From contig JASANH010000918.1 in NCBI GenBank assembly GCA_030248295.1, positions 1 to 64,000 of the forward strand: a DNA stretch of 64,000 nt, in the 5' to 3' direction. Source of the stretch: Mesodorylaimus sp. YZB2_4 (Eukaryota > Nematoda > Enoplea > Dorylaimida > Dorylaimidae). Positions 12,461-23,290 of the stretch are shown one piece after another (within the stretch, counting starts at the first letter, position 1; each line of letters opens with the position of its first letter). The translations under genes were made by a program, and so were the position numbers. The notes below the pieces were generated by a model, which was not told the origin of the DNA, did no database searches, and was given only the letters and a program-made list of their open reading frames with translations.

Positions 12461-15400
12461 ATGAAAGCCAGCCCTACTAAAACGCTTATCGTCGATAATG
12501 GCGCTTATTCGATCAAAGCCGAATATTCGCAAGCGGAAACGCCTAAGTAAGCAATTTTTTTCTAATTTTTATTTTTTGCATGAAATTTTCTTTTCTCAGA
12601 ATTTTTCCAAATGCTATTATGAAAGCGAAAAATGAAAGAAAACGTATTTTTATTTCGAGTCAAATCGATGATTGCAAAGATCTGAGTAGTTTGTATTACG
12701 TCCTGCCTTTTCAAAAAGTAAGATTTTTGTGATTTTCCTCATCAAAAATTTTTTTTATGTCTCGTTTTCCAGTTTTCTTGAGAAAACTTGATTATCTACG
12801 CTTTTCCTTTTTCGGACAACGTTTTTTTTCAGGGTTTTTTAGTCCATTGGGACGTACAACATCAAATATGGGATTACATATTTGGAAAAGACGTACTAAA
12901 GGTAATTTGCTATCACTCATCCAACTTATCCTTGTCATTTTCGTTGTTTTTTTCCAGGTTGATTTCGACGATACGAAATTGATTTTGACAGAACCAATGT
13001 TTAACTTCGGGTCGATTGGTGATAGCCTGGATGAAGTCATTTTCGAAGAGTATCAATTCCACTCTGCATTACGGGTCAATGGTAAGAAAGGGGACAAGCA
13101 TAGAGCATGGATCCATAATGCCATTAGCAATGGGCTGTGGGGGTTTGTGTTTTTGAATACAAATAAAACGTGTTGCTTGGGCGATATCGCCCCTGCTTCC
13201 CTAACCCTAGGCCTTGGAATGATATAAAATATGTCGAAACGACCGCAAGATAATAAGCTATCGATCAGTCTTTTTAAAATTTCCCTACGTTTAACCAGTC
13301 GAGAAATATTCCCGCCAAAACTCAAAATTTAAATTTTTTCTCACAAGCTTACAGTTCAAACAAAAAACATTGACAAACCCCCAACAATATTTTCAGCATA
13401 GATGTGTCTCGGTGTGTAGATTCAGAAAATATGCGTTGCATTGGAGCGAGATACAGTGATTGCAAAAACTGAAATTTTTAGCATCTTTTGGGTCATGTTC
13501 GTCCTCTGAGGCGTGTAACTTCGAAACGCAAGCACACATAGGCTTCGGACATAGCCCATCTTGCAGAGCATAAAAAATGCTTCAAAAATGAGTCCTTCAT
13601 CCGTTCTGGAGTCATAAAGAATCGGGCACATGACGTGTATGGCCGCAACCCGCGACGCGTCTGCGACTGTTTTAGAGGGTCTGCGACCGCGCACGCGCTT
13701 TCGTTGCGGTCGCAAATAGTCGCAGACGCGTCACAGGCACACTGTAGAAATACACGTCCTGTACGCGGTTCTTTGTGACTTCTGAACATGGACATGGCGC
13801 TTATCCAAGTATTTTTTCCTGCGGTACAAGACAGGCTATGTCCGAAGATGATGTTTGCTTGCGTTTGGAAGTTACACGCCTCAGAAGACGAGCATTATCC
13901 AAATAAGCTAAAAATTTGGTTTTTGTCAGATATCTTGTTCCGTTGCTCTGCTAATGTATATAACATACGCATATTCTCTGAAGTTACACACCAAGGGGCG
14001 TCTATGGTGAAATTATCGCTGGGGCTCTTCTATTCCGAGCTATAAGCCCATGTTTGCGGGAAAAATTTTAATTTTGACATATGGCGGGAATATCTCACAC
14101 ATGATAAGACTTGGGGAAATTTTAAAAAACGCGTTTGATAGCTTATCATCTTGCGGTCGTTATGATGTATTTAAGATCATTCCAAGGGCTAGGGTTGGGG
14201 AGATATGGGCGATATCGCCTAAGCAACACGTTTTTGTGCATGTCCATGGGTAGGGGGCGAAAAATATTTTTGACTTCCGCCCCATCATACACTCAGGAAG
14301 TACATACTACTTAGCACAAACAATCATGGGGTCAAAATTTTCACTCGACAAGGTCCTAGACACCATGTCCATAACTCTGCACCTACTATAGGCTGGTGTA
14401 GCACATGGCACTGGCTGGAGTGCACACCTTACGGAAAAACCTCACTTCATATCAATAAAAATCAAGGTTTTGAAAGCAGTTTTCGATTATAGTTGGGGAA
14501 ACTAAGATCAGCTTGCCTTACTTGATGTCTGTTGATCTATTCCAGCGTAGATGGTGTTATAATTCTTGTTTTAGCTCCAACCCTTAGCGCATTCCAATAC
14601 ACGGTCGAGCGACCGCACGACACAAATGGCGTCCTGGTAGTGGATTCCGGTTATTCCTTCACACATATCGTGCCCTATTCCAGAGGTCGTCTACTCAAGG
14701 ATGCTGTCGTAAGGTAATGTAATTGGGTTTTTTTGTCATTGATTTCTCTAGTTACAGTACGCATCTTTTCAGAATGAATGTCGGAGGCAAACTGTTGACC
14801 AATCATTTGAAAGAAATCACATCTTATCGGTGAGTACACCGGGTTTTTTCCATGGTTGGTTTTCCCATGTTTGCAAAGTACCCCTAGTACCCCAGCCCTA
14901 GCAATTTCCAAATTTAAATTTAAAAATGGCGGGAAAATTGCACCTTATTGCTTAGTTCATTGGTTATTTTTACATCCATTTTAGGGTTTTCTTATATTTG
15001 TGCAGTATAAGCGTGGTGGTCCTCAACCCTAGCACTTTCCAAATTTAAATTTAAAAATGGCGGGAAAAGCAAAAATATCATCATCACCTTGACTATACAC
15101 CACCATCGTCATCTTACTGCTGACGGGATAGATTTTCTTTTCTTTTAGCCAATTGCACGTTATGGATGAAACGTACGTGATGAATCAATGTAAAGAAGAT
15201 GCGTGTTACGTGTCCATGAATTTTAACGGTGATTTGGCTTTAGCGAAGTAAGTTCAGTTTTTAAATTGTTTTGGATTGAAATGACGGCTAAGAAAAGGGT
15301 GTGCAATGCCCGCGCAAGGTTCACATTTTTTGGTCTGACAATGAGATTCTGTATTGATGCATTTTACAATTAAATTTTGTGGATTAAGAAAAACTTTTCT

Positions 15401-17519
15401 AAATTTGAGAAAAAATGTTTCCCCAGTTTTAAAATTTTTTGAGATTTTGATAGCCTTGGGAAATTGATTTTCTATTTTCGATGATGAGTGATATGACTGA
15501 TCACATATATAGATGATTGTATCTGTCCCAGCTAGTGCACTTCGGCTGCTTTGGGTCACAGTAAAACATAAAAACATGAACGTGAACTCAAGATCGATGA
15601 TTAATATGAATTATTAGATCGATGATTAGGACAAATGATCAGAATCATGATCAGTAAAAATAATCAGATTCATGATCAGTATGAACGATCAGATTCATGA
15701 TCAGGACAAATGATCATGAATCTGATCAGTATAAATAATCAGATTCATGATCAGTATTAACGATCAGATTCATGATCAGGACAAACGATCAGATTCATGA
15801 TCAGTATTAACGATCAGATTCATGATCAGGACAAATGATCAGATTCATGATCAGTATGAACGATCAGATTCATGATCAGGACAAATGATCATGAATCTGA
15901 TCAGTATAAATAATCAGATTCATGATCAGTATGAACGATCAGATTCATGATCAGTATGAACGATCAGATTCATGATCAGTATGAATGATCAGATTTATGA
16001 TCAGTATGAATGATCAGATTCATGATCAGTATGAATGATCAGATTTATGATCAGTATGAATGATCAGATTCATGATCAGTATGAATGATCAGATTTATGA
16101 TCAGTATGAACGATCAGATTCATGATCAGGACAAACGATCAGATTTATGATCAGTATGAATGATCAGATTCATGATCAGTATGAATGATCAGATTTATGA
16201 ATAGTATGAATGATCAGATTCATGATCAGTATGAATGATATGATTGATGCTCAGTATAAATAACCAGAATGACCGATGATTAATATATAACTGATCATAT
16301 CGATGGTTAATATTAAGGATCAGGTCGATGATAAGATAGATGATCAGTAAAGATAGTAAGATCGATGATCTATATAAATATATAGCTAGATCAGAGATCT
16401 TTATGAATGATCTGATCGATGATTAATATAAATAATTAGATCGACGGTCAGTATTCATGATCAGATATCGATTATCAATATGAATAATCAGATATCTAGG
16501 ATTACATGAATAATAATCGTCATCGTCGAAAATTGAAGATCAATAATTTGAAACTGTTTTCAGCGATGAAAATTTTTTTTTTTCAGACTCAGACCGCCAA
16601 TCAACAATGTTCTTCGGGAATATGTACTACCCGATTTTGCCGATATTCCGAAAGGTTACATGCGAAATCCGATGTCCAAAGAAGATGGATCGATTCACGG
16701 CGACGAGCAACTGATTCGTATGAACCACGAACGCTTTACTGTGCCCGAATTATTATTCCATCCGTCCGATGTTGATCTGAAAGAAATGGGAATTCCTGAA
16801 ACAATATGTCACGTCGTCAGCAAATGCCCAGCTGGTAAGTTCTCGGGTTCGATTCCCGGCGAGGGTGGCTGTTTTGTAAACTATAAGCCATGGTTTATTT
16901 ATGGCCAGGAAGGTCGAGTGGATAGGCGAATAGGTTCAGGGCCCGCATCGGAGATGGTCCTAGTAGGTAGGCGCAGACCCCTTAACGGGACAAAGCCTGT
17001 AAGAATCCACCCCCCCCCCCCGTCGGAGGGGAAGCAGGATCTCACGTAGGCCTTGTCTACGTCAAAATTGTAGTAAGATTTTTTTGTTTCAGCAGCGCAG
17101 CCGTACCTTTTCAACAACATTTGCCTGACGGGCGGTAGTACGTGTTTCAAGAACTTAGAAGAACGGGTGTTCGCCGAGGTTCGGTCGTCGGTGCCAGACA
17201 ACTTGGATGTGCGGACGTATCGACCGTCCAGGTAGGCCAGAGCAGTTCTGAGGGGAGGTGGTCTAGACTAGGTCTGTTCTTGTATTAGGCAGAAATTCGA
17301 AGTATTTTGAATAGTCATGTTTCAAAAATGAGCATTGAAAGTGTATTCGCCGCGAGGCTTACGACTACACATGCTGTGTCTCTTTTCAGTCCAGTCACAT
17401 ACGCATGGCGGGGTGGCGTTTCTTTATCGAAACAAACAATTTTCGATGAAATGCTAGTGAAGAAAGCGGAATACGAGGAACACGGGCACTCGATTTGTAA
17501 AAGTAGATTCAATCTATGA
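12461..17519 (+). CDS. ACTR6: Actin-related protein 6 (Arp6), complete ten-exon gene
   Basis: Exons: 12461-12546, 12600-12717, 12833-12901, 12958-13081, 14575-14713, 14773-14829, 15149-15247, 16587-16834, 17093-17231, 17390-17519. They total 1209 nt, or 402 aa, close to the usual Arp6 length of just under 400. Family landmarks appear in order: LIVDNGAYSIKAEYS at the N-terminus (nucleotide loop 1), LPFQKGFLVHWD, ILTEPMFNF, FEEYQFHSALRVN, VVDSGYSFTHIVPY (loop 2), GGKLLTNHLKE, QLHVMDETYV, CLTGGSTCFKNLEER, PVTYAWRGG and the C-terminal EEHGHSICKSRFNL. Arp6 is a nuclear subunit of SWR1/SRCAP-type complexes that deposit histone H2A.Z. Introns range from 53 bp to about 1.5 kb, and all splice phases agree. 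Intron 4 holds a fold-back element and intron 7 a minisatellite. Confidence 0.96.
13130..14250. mobile_element. Fold-back (inverted-repeat) element in ACTR6 intron 4
   Basis: The outer segment 13155-13325 reads as the diverged reverse complement of 14065-14245. The inner segment around 13490-13560 is the reverse complement of about 13840-13890. Each outer arm carries the palindrome GGGCGATATCGCC. Near the centre a pair of GCGACGCGTCTGCGACT-like repeats faces itself around 13658-13731. No transposase is coded, so this looks like a non-autonomous fold-back DNA element. A single end with the same GGGCGATATCGCC core recurs near 46627. Confidence 0.7.
14895..15068 (+). repeat. Direct repeat of about 40 bp in ACTR6 intron 6
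   Basis: A near-identical segment with the core TTTCCAAATTTAAATTTAAA followed by ATGGCGGGAAAA occurs at about 14895-14937 and 15026-15068. It is intronic and I see no coding role. Confidence 0.7.
15590..16290 (+). repeat. TGATCA-rich minisatellite in ACTR6 intron 7
   Basis: Roughly 28 units of about 25 bp run head to tail, each containing two TGATCA-type palindromes in the pattern GATCAGATTCATGATCAG plus a variable spacer (tatgaa, tattaa, acaaac). At about 15712 and 15888 the pattern switches to its reverse complement for part of a unit. The array fills most of the 1.3-kb intron and would fold easily as RNA. It decays into AT-rich imperfect units up to about 16500. Confidence 0.9.
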
Positions 17520-18088
17520 ATATCGGTTATGGTGTTGCTGATGTGAGTGTGTGGCCTACTGCATCGCGCATGTATGGTGGGCACGACTTGCTTTGCACAT
17601 ATAATGTAGGCGGCAGCGTCCGCCTTGGGTGTTCTCGTTTGGGGTTGGTCCGCACCGCTGGTGTGGAAAAGTAGACCCAACCGAGTAGTCAACGAAAGCT
17701 TCTAGTTTGGCTTGATCAGCCTGTGCTAGCAGCTGCCGCCTTTCCGATAACATATGCCAACCCAATGAGACCAACTGCACGGGCAGCAGGGCCAAGCTTT
17801 TCACCATCCCAAACCAAACGCGCGATGGATGTTCTTCCTCGCGTAGTTCTCCAGGCCCTGGATGAGGCGGCTTTGCCAGGTAGTTCTTCAACCCAAGCTC
17901 TCCCATCTTTCTCACCATGGCCTGGCCAAAGTGGAAGTTGCAACCAGCAATCCGAACGAAGGGTATGATTTGCCTTACTGCCTGGTGCATTGATATTTCA
18001 AAATCGACGAGGACCGTGTTGACTTGATCAATCGTCCCAAATTGGTTAATCAGTGCTGACTGTAGTTGAATCAGCATTGTTGCATAGT

Positions 18089-18283
18089 GTAACCAACCCT
18101 GGTAGGCGTAGGAGGGAGGCGACCGAGCGAAATCGGCGGGACAAAAACTCCGACTGGAGCAGGCAAGTCTTGCGACTATACCTACGGCTGAAACATCAAC
18201 CCGAGGGGTTGACGTCTCCCAGCCAGGGAAGAGTATCGATTACTCTCTCCCACTCGCCATGGCCTACCAGGCACGAGGGTTAC
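18089..18283 (+). mobile_element. GTAACC-ended MITE inserted in the MULE
   Basis: This is the best full-length copy of a 195-bp family. It starts GTAACCAACCCTGG and ends CTACCAGGCACGAGGGTTAC, so the termini are imperfect inverted repeats. A possible ATAGT target duplication flanks it. It splits the MULE reading frame between the YTIHG and DFE regions. Inside it are the family landmarks CGACTGGAGCAGGCAAGTC, GGCTGAAACATCAACCC and TCTCCCAGCCAGGG. Confidence 0.85.
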
Positions 18284-18419
18284 AATAGTCACGAATTGTT
18301 TTGCTGGTGAGGAGTGAGGTGCAACAGGGTGTTACTTCCGGCATGAAGCGGGCATACCCGTGGATTGTGTACACTTGTAATATATTATTGATGTAATGTT
18401 GTTGTTCGAGCAAACGTGA

Positions 18420-19210
18420 CAGATCTTCTTCGCGCTCGTACCGGCGGGTTCAGGCTGATGTTACAAGCGAGCGGTCCAAGGTCCTCAATAGCCCAAGCCT
18501 GGTAGAAAGGCTTATTCCTGCAGAGTATCGATCACTAAGACCCCGATTCCTCAACAAACCCCTAGGCGTGTATGCCGCGCCTCCCAAGGGTGCCTGCAAC
18601 TGCTCTGTGCAATGATACACTAGCCTGGCTGCTGGTCGAATGCACCCGGCCCTAAGATGCCTACGCTGGCGAACAGTTCCACTGTCGATGGCGCAGTAAA
18701 GACTTCTGTCAACACCAGAGGATCCTTTACGAAGCACAACAATGCACGACGATGTCTCAGCCGTCCTAGCTCTTACCCACAGACAAATCCGCAGACGAAC
18801 CAAGTACCTGCCCTGGAGTCAACTCCTGGACTCTTCCAGTATGAACCAAAGGAAACGACGACCGCAGAGGCCCCTTGAGAGTATGCTAATCGAAGTCCCT
18901 GGCGGGCGCCTGGCCTGCCCCACGATTCTGCCAATGGGGTGGACCACACGAAAGGGGTGGCTCCCCGCAAATTCAGAACAGATGGAAACCGAATCGAGCG
19001 AAAACAAGCAAGGGAGAGCCTCAATCTCTCCCGGCGGCCTGCTCTTATACCGCCCTGGCTCCTCCTCACCGAGCCAACTGCCCAAGCCACACCCCCAGGA
19101 ATCCAGGCGCCCCCAAGCGGCAATGGTCACAACACACTTGGGAAAAGCCATCTGGTGTTACCTGGATAAACTAAGTCTTATCTTCGAAATGGCATACAGA
19201 GAATCAATAT
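18420..19210. mobile_element. Unidentified GC-rich insertion within the MULE
   Basis: The MULE frame should run directly from WICDGTF (near 19215) to YTIHG (near 18390), but about 800 bp of unrelated, more GC-rich sequence lies between. It has no recognisable transposase. Three overlapping open frames of 110 to 171 codons exist in it but carry no domain I know. I infer a third element, type unknown. Confidence 0.45.
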
Positions 19211-19538
19211 CCTACTGTACCTTGAAAGTGCCGTCGCATATCCAAATGTTCGATTAATGCAGCGTCTCCAAATCCAAATCGCTAGCGAAAATAAGCAGCA
19301 GCGATTCGTCCTCAGGTGACTCATAAAGGAGCCACCTTTCGTTGAAGAAGCGACTTCCTTCCACCGCATATCTTCCCCGTTGTGTGGGACCCAGAGGTCG
19401 ACGAGGATTGTCAACGGGAATGATGCCTCTTTCCGCGTGTCGGAACAAGCTTCTACGAGCTTTCTTGTCTTGAGGGAATGCCGACTCGACTTCCTCACAA
19501 AGATCGTCGCTGTCCGCGAAGCGAACGTCGATCTCAGC

Positions 19539-20274
19539 CAGCGTTGCCAGATGAAAAACTTAAAATACGCTGCCTGGGTCCTGAAAATCCGCTAAAAATC
19601 CGCTATCTATGTTAAGAAATCCGCTAAAAAAATTCGCCAAAAGTTTGTCGCAGAACTGAGCTATTTTAGCTAATAAAACATGGAATACAGCAGATAGCGG
19701 CATATGAGGAGACGTTTACTAACATATGCTCAATTGCTGTACTGTACCATCTACTACATTTTTCAAGGATCGTTTATACAGGCGAGGGGTTCGAAGGCCA
19801 GGGGGAGGGAAAAAAGAAATTTCTTGTTACACCAAACAAGGGGGACAGAAGAAAGGGGAACTGCCATTGAGACCCACACTCGTGCCAAAGGCTGGACGAC
19901 TGTGGTTAGGCCTACTGTAACACCGACTGAGCGCTCAACTATGAATTTGTTGTCAAATACGGTCTTTTATTCAAAATCGTAGACCCATAGTCGAAATTAT
20001 TGTGTTGCCTACCCCATCCCTTGTCAACAATGACCCTTCAGACCTCAACGCACGAACAAAACTGTCTCAAGAGTCGCAGAAAAATGGGCGAGCTGTTTAA
20101 AAAACCTTTCCGCACAGGCTACTTGAATATAGATTGGCAAAAATCCGCTAGAATCCGCTGAAAACCCCAAAATTAGCTGCAAATTCCGCTAAAACACTCA
20201 ATCCGCTGTTTTTCCCGCTGCCGGACAAAAAATCCGCCAGATTTAGCGGATTCTAGCTGCATCTGGCAACGCTG
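19539..20274. mobile_element. Non-autonomous hAT-type element with 8-bp target duplication
   Basis: The 736-bp insertion starts CAGCGTTGCCAGATG and ends CATCTGGCAACGCTG, a nearly perfect terminal inverted repeat of the hAT style. It is flanked on both sides by ATCTCAGC (19531-19538 and 20275-20282), the 8-bp duplication typical of hAT transposons. Subterminal ATCCGCTAAA-like motifs recur at both ends, as expected for transposase binding sites. No transposase is coded. It interrupts the MULE transposase, so it inserted later. Confidence 0.92.
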
Positions 20275-20984
20275 ATCTCAGCTGCTGTTTCGACGTGGGC
20301 TTGCTCTGGCCGTTTCGTACCCCTTCGGACGTCCTTGTTCATCTCCCTTTGAAGTTTCTTAGCTTCAATGCTGGCATTTGACTCTCCAACGCAACGAATG
20401 TGATGGCCAGCTTGTGGATTCGTGATCATTGTTTCGGTCTTTCCGACATGTTGGATGTGAAGCCGACAAACTGAACCAGCGACTTGCAAAGCCTGATCTT
20501 CTTTCCGGAGAAGCTTGCATGACATGCATGACCAAACGCTTTTCATGATATCGCCAACTTCGTGGGGTGGCTTTGTTCGACAAAATATGTACGACTGGTT
20601 CACGTTGTGATCAGATTTCACTCGAATCAGTTCAAGTTGCAGAAACTGCGTCATAAATTTCCCAGGAACTCCAAAGGCAGCCGCCATCTTACAATACAAG
20701 ACACGCCAAGGCAGCTTTACCCAGTGCGCCTTTATTGTAAGTGACCTCAAACTGAGGTAAACTAGCAAATTACGCGGCAATTTAAAATGAGATCTTTTTT
20801 TTCTTTGCTTGCATGATGTTTTGTATCTTTTCAATTGTCTATGTCTTACCATAGCATGTAGAAAGTATATGCGCGTGCACAAGTGACTCTGGTCACGAGT
20901 ACATTTGGATTTCTTATGTACACATACATTGTCGAGGGACGAAAGAATCTGTATTAGCTTCCGCAAAGTGACTGGCCCTGACAT

Positions 20985-23050
20985 GACTGCTCAGGATTCT
21001 CAATGAAGATCCTTCCAAAGCGAGTCCGCGCGCATGCAGGATATGAGGAAAATGCCCATAGTTATAAAACCTGTTTTTTCAAATAATCTGCCAGCAAAAG
21101 AGCTGTTTCAATACAGCGAGTTAGGGACCATAGAACTGTAGCTGCTCAAAGATAGACTAGAAGGCAGTCGAAAAAGCTTAAATCGTTCGCGTTGATTGTA
21201 GGTTCTGCGGCCACCAAGTGATATTCTGTGCCAGGTTCTTGGATTTATAAACAGGATATATGGCAACTTGTGCCCAGCATTATCCTGGTTAGTATCTGTG
21301 CCGATTGTGACCCATTTCGGCCAGTGTCCCCTTCTAGCCAGAAAAATTCCCAGAGACCCCTTTTGGCCAGTCCCGGTTCAACCAGAAACCCGATTCAGCC
21401 AAATATTTTTTGAAAAGGTAGCCAAGCATTCTTTACAAGGAAGTTCACTTCAACCCCCTTCAAATGCCCTTAGTGAACCAAGGATCCGAGTAAGCTTGAA
21501 GAGGAGGAGCATGAATGGCGAGCACATGATCTGGCATGGAACCAAACTAATGTTCCATCGATAACATATTCTGATTTTTTTGAGAGCTCACAAATCAGTG
21601 TATGAAGAACACAGCAGGATGAAACCATGGCCCTTTTGTAGAATCACCTCCAGTTTTAGCTCTCGATTATGATCTGTTGGAATTTTGACCATTTTTAACC
21701 ACGTCATGAGTGCGGGTGCAGGCATGCTCAGGGAACACCACCCACCTAATGCACTTGGTGTGCAGAGATTTTGGCTGAACCGGGACTGGCTGTGCACGAA
21801 CACTTGCAAAAACCACAACGACACTGGCTCGAAAGGGAAGCTGGCCAGAAAGGGATTCTGGCCCAAACGGGTTGCTGGCTGAACCAGGATGGGGCCCTGA
21901 GAAATAATCCATGATCGAACCTAACAGAAATTTCTCCCCGAAGACGTTTTTTGAACTGACCAGAAGCGGCAGCGACAAGTTCTGCGATGTCTTATGTCTG
22001 TTGTACTGCTGTGGTGGTTGACATTTCAGTTATGGACATACAGTTAGTTGCAGTTCATGACTACATGTATCATTAGCTATAGTAGGAAAAATACGCAATA
22101 CGCAAACTTGTATGCATACTTTGGGGAGTGCGCAATTTGCGTATTACGCAATACGCATACGCATTCAAGAGACTTTGCGTATACGCTAACGCATTCAAAT
22201 CAAGTATTTTTACCAACCGTAGTCTCGAGAACAATAGCGCGTGCACAAGTGGCACAATCCCCTCCTGGCATACCCCCACACTGCCGCAGTAGTTATGTCA
22301 TTTTGCTGATGAATGTCCTCAAGTGCATCCTGCTCTATCAAATCTCAAATTACCCACGAAGGCATTTCATCAAACGCCATACACACGGTCACCCTGATCA
22401 AATGGAGAATCCTTTGGAAAGAGGCTTTCGATCTTCAGCCCACCCCTGTGCGCACAGGGGGGCACACAGGGTGTGCGGATTCTAGAGACTGCAGTAACCG
22501 TTCAAACGTAGCATGAATCATGTAGCCCTAGCGTCTGGCAGGCTTTGGCGGCTCTCCTTCGCCTTCCAGGCGACACATCCACATCTTTCGAGTGAGCAAT
22601 GGCTGACGACAGGGCAGAAGATGGACGGACCATGAAAAGGTACTATGGAGACATTCCTCGTGGGAGTACTCTGTTTTCGATTATCCGAAGTAAAGTCACG
22701 ACGACTCGATACCGACTTTGCATACTTAGACGTGGATCAGGTTGATTTTGACGCACGGGTTTCGATGTGGTCAATCCCTGCTTGTCGCAATAACGTCATC
22801 CTTTGTTGGCTTCGAGATAAGCACCTTTTCGTCGAAGCTGCTTATCAGTGACCATGAAGAGCCCGACACGGCGGCAATTAGCCAACGCGATCCGAGCAGA
22901 AACACGTATAACAGTGGACACGGGTGACATAAGGTTCGTGTAGTAGCTACTGCGCAGTCTGCTTTGTCTCAGAGGGAGGGTGTCGAATGAGCAGGTTTTG
23001 GTCCCCATGGGACTCGACAGGCCGTTAGGAGTGGTGTGGTGTGAGCATAC
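20985..23050. other. Intergenic; diverged repeats, no gene recognised
   Basis: Around 21300-21420 and 21760-21900 there are related segments in opposite orientation that share GGCCAG and GGTTCAGCC-type words, probably the arms of an old element. At 22090-22200 the word ACGCAATACGC and variants recur about six times. A GTGCGCACAGGGG palindrome lies near 22450. I see no gene. Confidence 0.5.
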
Positions 23051-23051
23051 A

Positions 23052-23200
23052 GCTGTGACCCTCTGCCTGGTGGCCATGGTGAGTGGGGGTGAGTCCCCCT
23101 GCCTCGGGTTGATGTTTCAATTCCAGGTAGTCGCTGGACTTTCCTTGCTTCTTGTCCCGCTGACCAGTCCGCCATGCCTACCAGGCTTGGTACACAGGGC
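23052..23200 (-). mobile_element. MITE copy just upstream of the first tandem 7TM gene
   Basis: This diverged reverse-orientation copy of the GTAACC MITE keeps GGTTGATGTTTCA, CTTGTCCCGCTGACC and the end word CTACCAGGC. Codons 1-9 of the longest open frame of the receptor (from 23174) come from it, so they should not be counted as conserved coding sequence. Confidence 0.65.
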
Positions 23201-23290
23201 ATGTTACAATCACAGACAACTCTTGTTTCAGACACCCTGAATCGAAGTATCGAATTTCTGCTCTCCAACACATCGACCAACCTTGTTCGC

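Larger units (their letters stand above)
17556..20984 (-). pseudogene. Disrupted Mutator-like (MULE) transposase
   Basis: Read on the minus strand, MULE landmarks appear in order but in separate pieces. A FLYWCH-like zinc segment (WSCMSC, then CRLHIQHVGK and a His-His) lies within 20984-20283. A linker continues at 19530-19256. The first catalytic region, WICDGTF, is near 19215-19240. VYTIHGY followed by a Lys-Thr-rich helix is near 18390-18300, then LVDFE with GCNFHFGQAMVRK in 18077-17700, and finally VRTN near 17640. An in-frame TAA lies between the linker and WICDGTF, and at least one frame change occurs near the 3' end. It is cut by a hAT-type element (19539-20274), a MITE (18089-18283) and probably a third insertion (about 18420-19200). 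It is dead as a gene. Confidence 0.8.

Noticed and set aside
15590-16290. Regular repeat array resembling a CRISPR locus
   Set aside because: The spacers are not unique, the units are head-to-tail near-copies with palindromes, and the array lies inside an intron of an animal gene with no cas genes.
18742-19257. 171-codon plus-strand frame as a host gene
   Set aside because: It overlaps open frames on the other strand inside a GC-rich insert in a transposon, with no recognisable domain.
23174-23290. Upstream ATG extending 7TM copy 1
   Set aside because: The first codons lie in a MITE, a splice acceptor intervenes, and the second copy starts at the same MAASH residue.
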